Part shown: positions 17,700 through 27,461 of the stretch, piece by piece
Layout: each line of letters starts with the position of its first letter
Position numbering within the stretch: the stretch's first letter is position 1
Assembly (NCBI GenBank): GCA_021413885.1
Contig: JAIOPM010000039.1
Span: 1-64,000 of the forward strand
DNA from: Planctomycetota bacterium
GTDB lineage: Bacteria; Planctomycetota; UBA1135; GCA-002686595
Direction of reading: 5' to 3'
Length of the DNA stretch: 64,000 nucleotides
Translations under genes and position numbers: made by a program
Notes under the pieces: generated by a model
What the model was told of the DNA's origin: nothing
The model's input: the letters and a program-made list of their open reading frames with translations, nothing else
The model's database searches: none

Positions 17700-17705
17700 A
17701 GTATA
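17700..17705 (-). promoter_or_regulatory. Candidate -10 element for the carbamoyltransferase module
   Basis: TATACT on the minus strand, the most AT-rich hexamer in the 251-bp gap, about 165 bp upstream of the SxtJ-like start. No convincing -35 hexamer sits at 16-18 bp. If used, transcription would begin just before the hairpin at 17649-17683. Confidence 0.25.
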
Positions 17706-17787
17706 CAGGTCGAGTCGAGCGCGGGAAGCGCGACCACGGCGCATCGTGCGCTCGCGCGGACCCGGCAGGTTTTTCCGGCGCTGCGCG

Positions 17788-19080
17788 CTAGCGCAGGGTC
17801 AATACGCCTTTGTACAGCTCGTCGGTCTGGGAGAACTTCCGGTCGTGGTTGTCGTCGCGCAACACGTCGATCTCGATCGACGTGCCCGCGGGCAGCACGC
17901 TGAGCCACGCCGCGAGCGACACGGGCGTCGACACGAACACCGGCCGCGCCTCGCCGACCCGCAGCGCCTCGATCAGGTCGCCGGGCTGGAGGCCGAGCCC
18001 GGCGGCCGGCCCTTCGGGACAGACGTGGCTGACGGTCAGCAGCACGACCGATCCGATCACCGTCTGATCCGCGGTGAAGCCCGCGCGCTCGTAGAGGATG
18101 CCGTCGGTCTTGTTCCAACCCTTGACCGACACGTCGAACGAACGGCCCTTGCGCTCGATCGTCAATCCGATCGCGACGCGCGCGCGCAGCGGCAGGCGCT
18201 TCAGGTTGAACTCCTTGGCGTTCGCGACGCGCTCGCCGTTCAGCGCGAGCACCTTGTCGCCGACCCAGAGTCCGGTCTCGTCGGAGGGTCCCTTCGGCGT
18301 GATGCGTCCGATCTCCAACGTGTCGCCGGCGAGTTCGAAACCGAGGTAGCTGCGCGCGCTCGTCGGCGCGAGCATCTCGTCCTCGAGGACTTCCTTGATG
18401 CGATCGATCGGGATCGCGAAGCCCATGTTCTCGGCCTGTTGGTTGACGACGGTCGCCATGCCGATCATCTCGCCGAGCACGTTGAGCACGGGCCCGCCGC
18501 TGTTGCCCGGATTGATCGACGCATCGGTCTGGATCAGGTCGGGGAACTTCAGATCGGCGTCGATCTGGAGGTCGCGGTGGAGCCCCGAGATGATGCCTGA
18601 GCTGACCGAGAAGTTCTGGCGCAGCGGATTGCCGATCACGATCACGCGTTCGCCGATCATCAGGTCCGAGCTGGTGCCGAGCTTCGCGACCGGGAAGTCC
18701 TGCTTGCCGCGGATCTTCAGCAACGCGAGGTCTTCGCTCGGGACGTCGCTGAGCACCTCCGCGTCGTACACCGTCTCGTCGTACTGCGGCCCGAACTGCA
18801 CGTGCACCGCCGAAGCTCCGGCGATCACGTGGCTGTTGGTCACGATGTAGCCGCTCTTCTCGACCACGACGCCGGAACCACCGGTCACCTGCGTGCGCGT
18901 GCCGAGTCCGCGAGTGCTCGCGGGATCGAAGAAGAGCACCGGCTTGGCGGCTTCGATGTAGACGACCGAAGGCGAGGCCGAGCGGACGACCAGGACCTCG
19001 GGCGTGATCCGCGGATTGGTCTCCGCGTTCGGAGTCTGAGCGGAGAACAACGAAACCGCGGCGAGAACGATCGGGAGCAT
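17788..19080 (-). CDS. HtrA/DegP-like S1C serine protease with C-terminal PDZ region
   Basis: A 430-aa secreted protein. The N-terminus is hydrophobic and signal-like (MLPIVLAAVSLFSAQ). The trypsin-like domain has its triad at His84 (TNSHVI), Asp117 (SEDLALL) and Ser194 (NPGNSGGP). One PDZ-like domain follows at about 250-330 (LGFELAGDTLEIGRI...VGDKVLALNGERV), and a second appears at 345-425. This layout is that of periplasmic quality-control proteases. It is transcribed away from the tRNA gene, and a 251-bp gap separates it from the carbamoyltransferase module on the same strand. Confidence 0.9.
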   Translation of the reverse strand: MLPIVLAAVSLFSAQTPNAETNPRITPEVLVVRSASPSVVYIEAAKPVLFFDPASTRGLGTRTQVTGGSGVVVEKSGYIVTNSHVIAGASAVHVQFGPQYDETVYDAEVLSDVPSEDLALLKIRGKQDFPVAKLGTSSDLMIGERVIVIGNPLRQNFSVSSGIISGLHRDLQIDADLKFPDLIQTDASINPGNSGGPVLNVLGEMIGMATVVNQQAENMGFAIPIDRIKEVLEDEMLAPTSARSYLGFELAGDTLEIGRITPKGPSDETGLWVGDKVLALNGERVANAKEFNLKRLPLRARVAIGLTIERKGRSFDVSVKGWNKTDGILYERAGFTADQTVIGSVVLLTVSHVCPEGPAAGLGLQPGDLIEALRVGEARPVFVSTPVSLAAWLSVLPAGTSIEIDVLRDDNHDRKFSQTDELYKGVLTLR

Positions 19081-19210
19081 GGACGGTCTACGCAGCAGCG
19101 CTCGGGCTAGTGAGCTGAACGTCGCTCCGCGCGACTGCCAGCACCGAGGAGCGACTCCTCGTGGGCGAGCAAAAATCCGCGTCCTCGGCTTCAGAACGGC
19201 TGTTGGGCCG

Positions 19211-19234
19211 CCTCCGTTCGCTCGCGAACGGAGG
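19211..19234 (-). terminator. Perfect 10-bp hairpin downstream of tRNA-Val
   Basis: CCTCCGTTCG and CGAACGGAGG separated by CTCG form a perfect stem with a 4-nt loop, starting 7 bp after the tRNA 3' end. There is no T-run on the tRNA strand, so it may be a processing or stabilising structure rather than a classic intrinsic terminator. Confidence 0.55.
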
Positions 19235-19241
19235 ATAAAAG

Positions 19242-19318
19242 TGGTGGGCCATGTAGGACTCGAACCTGCGACCTCTGCTATGTCAAAGCAGCGCTCTAGC
19301 CAACTGAGCTAATGGCCC
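19242..19318 (-). tRNA. tRNA-Val (anticodon GAC), CCA encoded
   Basis: On the minus strand the 7-bp acceptor stem GGGCCAT pairs with ATGGCCC, followed by discriminator A and an encoded CCA. The anticodon stem CTGCT/AGCAG encloses loop TTGACAT, giving anticodon GAC at 19282-19284. The T arm contains GTTCGAGTC. The length is 77 nt including CCA. Confidence 0.95.
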
Positions 19319-19497
19319 ACGTCGTTCCGGCGAACCGGCCGACTCCGCGAAGCGTTCGGGTTCACCGCGCGCTCCGAGGGCGGAGAGCTTAGCGCGGAGC
19401 CTTCGGGCGCCAAGGGTTTTCTCCTGGGTAGACGACGCTACACTCTTCGCCCTTTGCATCCGCGCCGCGTGCCCCCAGCCCGAATCGAGGAGTCGTC
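19319..19497 (+). other. Intergenic region between tRNA-Val and ald
   Basis: No open frame looks coding here. It would hold the tRNA promoter (minus strand) and the ald promoter. A possible plus-strand -10, TACACT (19439-19444), has a poor -35, TTTTCT, 16 bp upstream. A good ribosome-binding site, GAGGAG at 19487-19492, lies 5 nt before the GTG of ald and fixes that start. On the other side of the tRNA, 19081-19210 is also without a recognisable gene. Confidence 0.4.
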
Positions 19498-20619
<1,122 letters not shown>

Positions 20620-20671
20620 ACCGCTTTCCGCGCAGGCCCAAAGTCCCGCACCGAGCTCGACGGGATCTCCG

Positions 20672-21493
20672 ATGACGATGGAGCTCTGGAAGGCGACGGT
20701 CCTCGGCCTGGTCGAAGGCCTGACCGAGTACCTGCCGGTCAGCTCGACCGGGCACTTGATCCTCACCGAGCGTCTGCTCGGTCTGCCGCAAGGCACCAGC
20801 GAGAGCGCGTTCGCGGTCTGCATCCAAGCGGGCGCGATCCTCGCGGTGCTCGGTCTCTATCGCCGACGAGCGACCGACTGCGTGCGCGGCGTGTTCGGCA
20901 AGAGCCCGTCGGGCTTCGCGTTGACGGTCAAGCTCGTGCTCGCGTTCCTGCCGGCCGCGGTGATCGGGTTCCTGTTCGACGATTGGATCGAGGCGCATCT
21001 CTTCGGTCTGTGGCCGGTGGTCGGCGCGTGGTTGCTCGGCGGCGTCGTGATCCTGTTCTGGCCGACGCGCGGTCCGCGCGCGGGGAACGGCCTCGAGCAA
21101 CTCGGTTTCGGCGCCGCGTTCCTGATCGGCCTCGCACAGTGTTTCGCGTTGTGGCCCGGCACCAGCCGCAGCCTCGCGACGATCCTCGGCGGGCTGGGCA
21201 TCGGACTCTCGCTCACCGCCGCGGTCGAGTTCAGCTTCCTGCTCGGAGTGCTGACTCTTACCGCTGCAACCATGTACAAGGCGCTGAAGAGCGGCTCGGT
21301 GATGGTCGACGACCTCGGCCTCGCCGCGATCCTGCTCGGCGCCGCGGTCGCGTGGCTCGCCGCGTGGATCTCGGTGCGTTGGATGGTCGCGTGGCTCGAA
21401 CGCCGCGGACTCCAAGTGTTCGGCTGGTGGCGGATCGCGCTCGGGCTGACGGTCGCGGTGCTCTTGATCGCGGGGATCTTGCCTTCGCGATGA
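20672..21493 (+). CDS. uppP: Undecaprenyl-diphosphatase UppP/BacA
   Basis: A 273-aa polytopic membrane protein. The family motif GLVEGLTEYLPVSSTGH (11-27) contains the catalytic Glu residues, and the second motif is in FALWPGTSRSLATI. Hydrophobic segments are spread through the length. It dephosphorylates undecaprenyl pyrophosphate, recycling the carrier used for peptidoglycan and for the lipid-linked glycans that other genes in the window would build. An in-frame ATG two codons downstream of ATG 20672 is also possible. The stop overlaps the next ATG by 4 bp. Confidence 0.95.
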   Translation: MTMELWKATVLGLVEGLTEYLPVSSTGHLILTERLLGLPQGTSESAFAVCIQAGAILAVLGLYRRRATDCVRGVFGKSPSGFALTVKLVLAFLPAAVIGFLFDDWIEAHLFGLWPVVGAWLLGGVVILFWPTRGPRAGNGLEQLGFGAAFLIGLAQCFALWPGTSRSLATILGGLGIGLSLTAAVEFSFLLGVLTLTAATMYKALKSGSVMVDDLGLAAILLGAAVAWLAAWISVRWMVAWLERRGLQVFGWWRIALGLTVAVLLIAGILPSR

Positions 21494-22323
21494 GCGAGGA
21501 TCCGACGACGCCGGAGCGCGGAAGTCGCGAAGCGTCGCGGCTCTCGTCGCTCGCGGGCGTGCGCTGGAATTGGAATCGTCTCGCGGAACAGGACGTGACC
21601 GAGAGCATCGCGCGGCGGCTCGACGGCGGAGGAACGCCGTGGGAGCGCGAGGCCTTTCTCGCGGCGGGGGATGCGATCGTCGCGGAACTGCTCGCGCGCG
21701 CCGCCGAACTCGCCAGTATCGATGGACCCGTGCGTGGCGGAAGCGTGCTCGACTTCGGCTGCGGCGTCGGCCGTATGGCTCGCGCGCTGCTCGAGCGTTA
21801 CGAGCACTACGTCGGCGTCGACATCGCGGAGTCGATGCTCGCGCGCGCGCCGAACTTCGTCGCTTCGCCGCGCGCGCGCTTCGTGCACACGCCGCACGGC
21901 GACCTCGCGCCGCTCGGCGACGCGCGCTTCGACTTGGTGTGGAGCTACGTCACGCTTCAACACGTTCCGCCCGACGACGCGCGCGTCCTGCTCGGCGCGT
22001 TGGCCCGACGCGTCGCGCCCGGCGGTTGGCTCTGCGTGCAAGTTCCGACGCGCGACCACACGGACCCTGAGCGCATCTACGGCACTTCGACGTGGAAGGG
22101 CCGTGTACGCGCGTGGTTGCCGCGCGCGTGGCTCGAACGTTGGCGCGAGCGACGCAACGGGGGACCGCGCTGCGACATGTTCGGGCTCGCGCCGGAAGTC
22201 GTGAACGCGGTGCTCGAGCGCGCGGGTCTCGCCGTTCGCGCCGCGGACGTCGTCGACGACACGCTCGGGTTGGTCGAGAGCCGCCGCTATTTCGCGACGC
22301 GCCCGGCGACGACCGCGCGGTAG
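21490..22323 (+). CDS. Class I SAM-dependent methyltransferase
   Basis: A 277-aa protein starting at ATG 21490 inside the uppP stop (ATGA). The SAM-binding motif I is VLDFGCGVGRMARAL (about 86-100), motif II VGVDIAESML (about 108-117), and FDLVWSYVTLQHVPP gives motif IV near 150. It is a Methyltransf_11/25-type fold. There is no membrane helix. The substrate is unknown; a glycan or small molecule is possible given the neighbourhood. Its 3' end overlaps the 3' end of the convergent GT4 gene by 37 bp. Confidence 0.88.
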   Translation: MSEDPTTPERGSREASRLSSLAGVRWNWNRLAEQDVTESIARRLDGGGTPWEREAFLAAGDAIVAELLARAAELASIDGPVRGGSVLDFGCGVGRMARALLERYEHYVGVDIAESMLARAPNFVASPRARFVHTPHGDLAPLGDARFDLVWSYVTLQHVPPDDARVLLGALARRVAPGGWLCVQVPTRDHTDPERIYGTSTWKGRVRAWLPRAWLERWRERRNGGPRCDMFGLAPEVVNAVLERAGLAVRAADVVDDTLGLVESRRYFATRPATTAR

Positions 22324-23396
22324 AGCGCGAGCGTCTCGCTCGCCGCGCGGCGCCACGTGTGCTCCGCCGCGCGCGCGTGCCCGCGACGGACGAGGTCGGC
22401 GGCGAAGTCCGGCTCCGCGAAGACGCGGCGCAGTCCTTCGGCCGCTCCGTCGACGTCGTCGGGTTCGACGCACCACGCGGCGTCGCCGCACACTTCGCCG
22501 AGGCTCGTCGCGCGCGAGGAAACGACGGCCAAACCGGCGGCCATCGCTTCGAGCGGCGGTAGGCCGAAGCCTTCGGCGCGGCTGAGGAAGAGGAAGGCGG
22601 ACGCGGTCGCGTAGAGCTGCGCCAACTGCGTCTCGTCGACGGCGCCGAGCACGTCGACGCGCTCTCGCACGCTCGAATTCGCGAGCGCGAGCTCGAACTC
22701 TTCCGCGCCGAACCCGCGCTCGCCGGCGACGATCCAACGTCCGCCGAAGCCGCCGTGCACCAGTCGTTCGAAGGCGCGCAGCATCGCGACGTGGTTCTTG
22801 CGCGTCTCGATCCGCGCGACGGTCAGCACGTTCCCGTCGCGCTTCGCTTCGACGCGCGGCACGTGATCGACGCCGAGCGGGATGACGTGGATGCGCTCGC
22901 GCGGAACGCCGAGGAAGCGTTCGACTTGTCCTTGCGCGAAACGCGACGGCACGATCACCGCCGCCGCGCGCGCCGCGACCCGCCGCGCGGATTCGGTCAT
23001 GCGCTCGGCGTTGCGCGCGGTCACGAACTCCGGCGTCTCGAGGTAGAGGCAATCGTGCAGCGTCGCGACTTCGCGAGCGCTCGCGATCGGCATCGCGTGG
23101 GCCTGCGTGTGATGGAAGACGTCGACGTCACCGAGCCACCGATCCGCGCCGCCGCCGGACGCGCGCATCCACCACGCCGCGAAACGCGACGGTACGCGCC
23201 GACGCCGCAGCTTCGCGTTGCCGATCGCGGCTTCGAGCTCGCGCCCGGAACGGGCCGGCTCGCGCCACGTGCTGCCGAACAGCTCGATCTCGTCCTCGCC
23301 CGCGAGCTCGACCAACGCGCGCACCAACTCACGCGTGTACCGCGCGATGCCGTCCGACGCGTGCAGCGCCGCGCGGTAGTCGATGCCGATGCGCAT
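22287..23396 (-). CDS. GT4-family glycosyltransferase
   Basis: A 369-aa GT-B protein, ATG 23396 (MRIGIDYRAALHASDGIARYT), preferred over an in-frame start 14 codons earlier, whose extra residues do not fit the family. It has the early DGIARYT turn, the donor domain at VLTVARIETRKNHVAML (about 180) and the acidic motif in GFGLPPLEAMAAGLAVVS near 265. It resembles mannosyl- and rhamnosyltransferases of the WbaZ/MtfB type. It is convergent with the methyltransferase gene and is followed upstream by the amidase gene on the same strand. Confidence 0.88.
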   Translation of the reverse strand: MRIGIDYRAALHASDGIARYTRELVRALVELAGEDEIELFGSTWREPARSGRELEAAIGNAKLRRRRVPSRFAAWWMRASGGGADRWLGDVDVFHHTQAHAMPIASAREVATLHDCLYLETPEFVTARNAERMTESARRVAARAAAVIVPSRFAQGQVERFLGVPRERIHVIPLGVDHVPRVEAKRDGNVLTVARIETRKNHVAMLRAFERLVHGGFGGRWIVAGERGFGAEEFELALANSSVRERVDVLGAVDETQLAQLYATASAFLFLSRAEGFGLPPLEAMAAGLAVVSSRATSLGEVCGDAAWCVEPDDVDGAAEGLRRVFAEPDFAADLVRRGHARAAEHTWRRAASETLALYRAVVAGRVAK

Positions 23397-23439
23397 CGCG
23401 ACAGGATACGGTTCGTCGCTCGACGCGACGGAACGCACG

Positions 23440-24423
23440 TCAGCGGTGCTTCTTCACCCAGTCGATCAGGAACGGACCGGGACAGACGCTGCCGGTGAAC
23501 TCGGTGTGCGCGTAGACGCGCGACGCGGCGATCTTGTGCTTCTCGCGCAGGTCGGCGATCAGGAGTTCGAGCGACTTCATCGCCGCCGGCGTCGGCGGCC
23601 GCACGCGGAAGTCTCCGAGCAAGCACACGCCGACGTTCTGCGCGTTGTACATGCCGTCCTTGCCGCCGGCGTGCGCGCCTTGCCAACGCAGCTCGCGGCC
23701 CTCGAAGATCCGGCCGCCGGAGTCGATCAAAAAGTGGTAGCCGATGTCGCCCCAGCGGTGGCCGGGGTCCTCCATGTGGAACTTCTGGATCAAGCGCAGC
23801 GTGTGCGCGGAGTCCTCGAGCGATCCGCCCTTGCCGTCGCTCGATTCCTCCGCGGAGTGGTGGATCGTGATGCGACTCCACGCGCCCTTCAGCGGCGTCA
23901 GTCGCGTCGGCGCGGGCGGCGCGGCGCCCCAACGCGAACGATCGATGATCACGAGCGCGGGTTTGACGGCGCTCGCGGGCTTGACGAGCGACGCGAGCAA
24001 ACTGTCGGCGGCGCGCAGGCCGATCTGTGCGCGCGCGGACTGGCCCGGCATCAACGCGTTGCGCGCGAGCAGCGAACGGAAGCCGTCGCGCGCGGCCTCG
24101 AGGCGCACGCGCAACGAATCATCGGGGACGTTCGCGCGCTCGGCGTCGCGTTGCGCGAACGTGACACGGCCTTCGTGCAATTGGAGTTCGAGCTCGACGC
24201 GGAAGTCCGGCGAGCGCTGCGACTCGGGCGTCTGCAGCCATTCCTCGATGTGCTCGAGCTTCTGCCACGACAGCGGCCCGGTGAGATCGGGACCCGGATC
24301 TTCGACGGCGACCGACGGCGCGGGCGCCGGAATCGCCGACGGCGAACTGCAAGCGACGAACAGTCCGGACAAAACCAACACCAGCGAGACACCACGACTC
24401 GCGCGACACCTGCGTACTTGCAT
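23440..24423 (-). CDS. Amidase_2 (N-acetylmuramoyl-L-alanine amidase/PGRP-type) lipoprotein
   Basis: A 327-aa protein from ATG 24423; an alternative start lies at 24450. The signal peptide is lipoprotein-like (LVLVLSGLFVAC, Cys25), so it should be lipid-anchored in the envelope. A helical linker (about 50-160) precedes the amidase domain: SRITIHHSAEES (first zinc His), YHFLIDSGGRIFEGR, QNVGVCLLGDF and HTEFTGSVCPGPF (second His plus Cys ligand). It cleaves the bond between muramic acid and the stem peptide during wall growth or recycling. It is divergent from the TPR/peptidase gene, with 25 bp between the starts. Confidence 0.88.
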   Translation of the reverse strand: MQVRRCRASRGVSLVLVLSGLFVACSSPSAIPAPAPSVAVEDPGPDLTGPLSWQKLEHIEEWLQTPESQRSPDFRVELELQLHEGRVTFAQRDAERANVPDDSLRVRLEAARDGFRSLLARNALMPGQSARAQIGLRAADSLLASLVKPASAVKPALVIIDRSRWGAAPPAPTRLTPLKGAWSRITIHHSAEESSDGKGGSLEDSAHTLRLIQKFHMEDPGHRWGDIGYHFLIDSGGRIFEGRELRWQGAHAGGKDGMYNAQNVGVCLLGDFRVRPPTPAAMKSLELLIADLREKHKIAASRVYAHTEFTGSVCPGPFLIDWVKKHR

Positions 24424-24448
24424 GGTCTCTGGGAGATACATTAGCGCC

Positions 24449-27415
24449 ATGCTTCGAGCAACGATCTGCCGTGGGATCCGCCTGTCGGTCTTGGCGCTCG
24501 TCGGCGCCCCGGGTCGGGTCGAAGCCGCCGAGCCGAGTGCGTTCGCCCGAACTCCGATCGTTCAAGACACGGCGGCCGAGGACGGCGAGCTCGCCCTCGC
24601 GCGCGCCGAAGCCGACCGCAAACGGCGCCGCGGCGACCGGGGCGGCGCGCGGCGCGACCTCCAGGAGTTGCTCGACGACGACGCGCACGACTTCGAAGCG
24701 CGGGCGCTGCTCGCACGGGTGCGCCGCGACGAAGGCGAGTGGGACCAAGCGGTCGCGGCGGCGCGGCGCGCGGTCGAGGACGCGAAGGAGGCCCCGGTCG
24801 AGGGCCGGCGCTTCGCCGCGCGGACGCTCGCCGAGCTGCTGCTCGAACGCGGCGAGTCCACGGCGGCGGTCGCGGCCCTCGCGCCGTTGGTCGACCCGGC
24901 GGACCCGCGCGACGCGTGGGTCGTCGGCTCGGCGCGCCGGGCGGCGGGCGCCCGCAAGGAGGCCCAGGCGGACTTCGAACGCGGGGCGCAGACGCCGCTC
25001 GAGCGGCCGTGGGACGAATTGCTCGCCAAGGCGCGTTGCCAACGGCGTCTCGGCTTCCTCGAACGCGCGTCGGAGACGTTGGTCGCCGCGCTTGCCGCGT
25101 CGGAAGCGAGCGAGCACGCCGAGGAGCCGGAACTCCTGGTCGAGCTCGCCGACCTCTATTTCGAGGCCGACGGCGAGATCGAGCACGCGCAAACCAAGCG
25201 CCGTTCGCCGGTGCCGTTGCTCGAACGCGCGCTCGCCCTCGACGCGACCAACGAACGCGCGCGCTGCGTGCTGTTCGAGATCTATCGCTTCAACTGGGTG
25301 CGCCAACGCCGCAACGCCGGCGACATCCTGAACGAGCTCCTGCGCGACGCGCCGCGTTCGATCGAGGGCTTGATCGTCGCGACGTCGGCGGATCTCGACG
25401 ACGGACTGTTGCTCAGCGCGCGCGGACGTTTGAAGGAACTCGATCGACTCGCCGCCGGTCGGCGCGAAGTGCGCACGCTGCACGCGGCGCTCGCGTGGGT
25501 CGAGCACGACCGCGACGGCGCGAACGCGATCTTGAAGGAGCTCGCGGACGTCGACGCGGCGGACTCCGCGCCGCAACGTGAAGTCGGCGGGCACTTGAAC
25601 GAGCTCTATCGCTTCGCCGAAGCCGTGCCGTTCCTGAAGAGCGCCGTCGAACGCGATCCGAGCGACTACGAGGCGTGGACGCAGTACGGGCGCGCGCTCG
25701 CGAACACCGGCGACGAGAAGGGCGGGCTCGACGCGTTGGTGCGCGCCGAGGAAGCCGCCGCCGGTCGCGCGGATGCGTGGCGACACAACACGCGGCTCGT
25801 GCTGCAGAAGCTCGCGCGCGACTACCTGCAGGAAGACCACGGCGAGCTCTCGTACGCGTGGACCCCGGCGCCCGCGCCGATCTTCCGCACGTACTGGATC
25901 CCGTTCTACGAGCAGGAACGCGCGGAACTCGCGAAGCGCTACGGCTTCACGCCGACGCCGACGCACATCGAGGTCTTCGACACGTGGGGCGATTTCTCGG
26001 TGCGCTCGACGGGCTTCGAGGGTTTCCCCGCGCTCGGCGTCTGCTTCGGCCCCGTCGTCACCGCTGTGTCGCCGATCTCCGAGATGCGCGGCAACTTCTC
26101 GTGGGCGCGCACCGCGTTCCACGAGTTCAGCCACGTCATCCACCTCGGCCTCTCGCACAACCGTTGTCCGCGTTGGATCACCGAAGGGCTCGCGACGTGG
26201 GAGGAGGAGAACAAGAACCTCCATTGGTCGCGCAACATGCGCCGCGATCTGGTCGATGCGCTCGCCAACGACGACTTGATCCGCGTGCGGCAGATGAACC
26301 GCGCGTTCCGCAGCTCGCGCATCTTGTTCGGCTACTACCAGAGCGGTCTGGTCTGCCGCATGTGGATCGAACGCCACGGTTTCGCGGCGATGGTGCGTTT
26401 GCTCGAGGCCTTCGATCGCGGCGCCGACCTCGACCAGGCGTTGAAGGACGTGCTCGGCACGACGCCGGAGGAAGTCGATCGCGAGTTCGAGGCGTACGCG
26501 CGCGGTTGCGTCGCCGGGATCGCGATCGAACCGCGGTGGAGCGACGGCACGCTCGCGCGCTTGCGGATCGAACGCAGCGGCGACGCGCCGAAGGACCCGG
26601 CGGCGCGCCGCGCGTGGGGCGAGGACCTCTGTTCGATCGCGTGGGGCGAATGGCAACACGGTCGGCGGCTCGACGCGCAGCAGACGGCGCGGCGCATCGA
26701 CGCGGCCGGGCTCGAACTGCCGCGCGCGTGCTTCCTGCTCGGCGAGATCGCGCTGTCCCACGACCTCGACGACGGGGCGCGCGTGCTCTACCTCCGCGGG
26801 CTGGAGCTCGGCGGCGAAGACTTTCGCGTGCGCATGGCGCTCGCCAAGACGTTGATGCACGAGGACAAGGACGAGGAAGCGGAGAAGCACTTCGTCGCCG
26901 CGGAGAAAGCGTTCCCGGGCTACGTCGAACGTGAACTCGCGGCGGAGGTCGGACTCTCCGAGCTCTACGCGAAGGCCGACCGCACCGACGATTCGCTGCG
27001 CGCGCTCGAACGTTGGCTCGTGTTCAACGACGAGTACTCGTTCGCGTTGAAGGTCGCGGAGTGGCACGCGCAAGCGGGCCGCGGCAAGGAAGCATGCCGG
27101 CTCTTCGAGCGCGCGTGCGAGGTCGATCCGTTCCGCCGTTCGTTGCACGTCGCGTGGGCCGAGGCGTTGGAGTCGATCGCCGATCAGGCCGGCGCCGCGC
27201 GCGAGTGGCGCGTCGCGTGCGACGTGCCGCCGCAGTTCGACGCCGACGGCGCCGGGCCGCTCGAGCCGAAGGAACACGCGCGCTTGCTGGGACGCAGCGC
27301 CAAGGCGCTCGCGGCTCTCGGGCGCCAGGAGGAGGCGGCAAAGACCGCGAAGGAAGCGCTCGACCTCGACCCGCAATGCGAGGACGCGCTCGCCGTGCTC
27401 GCGAACACACGGTGA
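24449..27415 (+). CDS. TPR protein with embedded gluzincin (peptidase MA-like) domain
   Basis: A 988-aa protein, ATG 24449. The N-terminus is hydrophobic and signal-like (LSVLALVGAPGRVEA). TPR-like helical repeats fill about 45-450, followed by a zinc metallopeptidase-like domain: HEFSH at 558-562 and the third ligand Glu579 in ITEGLATWEEE, the H-E-x-x-H...E pattern of gluzincins. A second TPR block fills about 690-988. It is probably a periplasmic or secreted peptidase, or a peptidase-derived scaffold. In such proteins the TPRs usually bind partners. No family name beyond peptidase MA-like is supported. Confidence 0.75.
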   Translation: MLRATICRGIRLSVLALVGAPGRVEAAEPSAFARTPIVQDTAAEDGELALARAEADRKRRRGDRGGARRDLQELLDDDAHDFEARALLARVRRDEGEWDQAVAAARRAVEDAKEAPVEGRRFAARTLAELLLERGESTAAVAALAPLVDPADPRDAWVVGSARRAAGARKEAQADFERGAQTPLERPWDELLAKARCQRRLGFLERASETLVAALAASEASEHAEEPELLVELADLYFEADGEIEHAQTKRRSPVPLLERALALDATNERARCVLFEIYRFNWVRQRRNAGDILNELLRDAPRSIEGLIVATSADLDDGLLLSARGRLKELDRLAAGRREVRTLHAALAWVEHDRDGANAILKELADVDAADSAPQREVGGHLNELYRFAEAVPFLKSAVERDPSDYEAWTQYGRALANTGDEKGGLDALVRAEEAAAGRADAWRHNTRLVLQKLARDYLQEDHGELSYAWTPAPAPIFRTYWIPFYEQERAELAKRYGFTPTPTHIEVFDTWGDFSVRSTGFEGFPALGVCFGPVVTAVSPISEMRGNFSWARTAFHEFSHVIHLGLSHNRCPRWITEGLATWEEENKNLHWSRNMRRDLVDALANDDLIRVRQMNRAFRSSRILFGYYQSGLVCRMWIERHGFAAMVRLLEAFDRGADLDQALKDVLGTTPEEVDREFEAYARGCVAGIAIEPRWSDGTLARLRIERSGDAPKDPAARRAWGEDLCSIAWGEWQHGRRLDAQQTARRIDAAGLELPRACFLLGEIALSHDLDDGARVLYLRGLELGGEDFRVRMALAKTLMHEDKDEEAEKHFVAAEKAFPGYVERELAAEVGLSELYAKADRTDDSLRALERWLVFNDEYSFALKVAEWHAQAGRGKEACRLFERACEVDPFRRSLHVAWAEALESIADQAGAAREWRVACDVPPQFDADGAGPLEPKEHARLLGRSAKALAALGRQEEAAKTAKEALDLDPQCEDALAVLANTR

Positions 27416-27461
27416 GCTCCGCGTCGGCCGCGGTTAGCATGCGGCTCACGAAGGCAGCGCA

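Noticed and set aside
24119..27376. A 1085-codon open frame opposite the TPR/gluzincin gene
   Set aside because: Arg-rich low-complexity product with no domain; the plus-strand frame has signal sequence, TPRs and a zinc motif.
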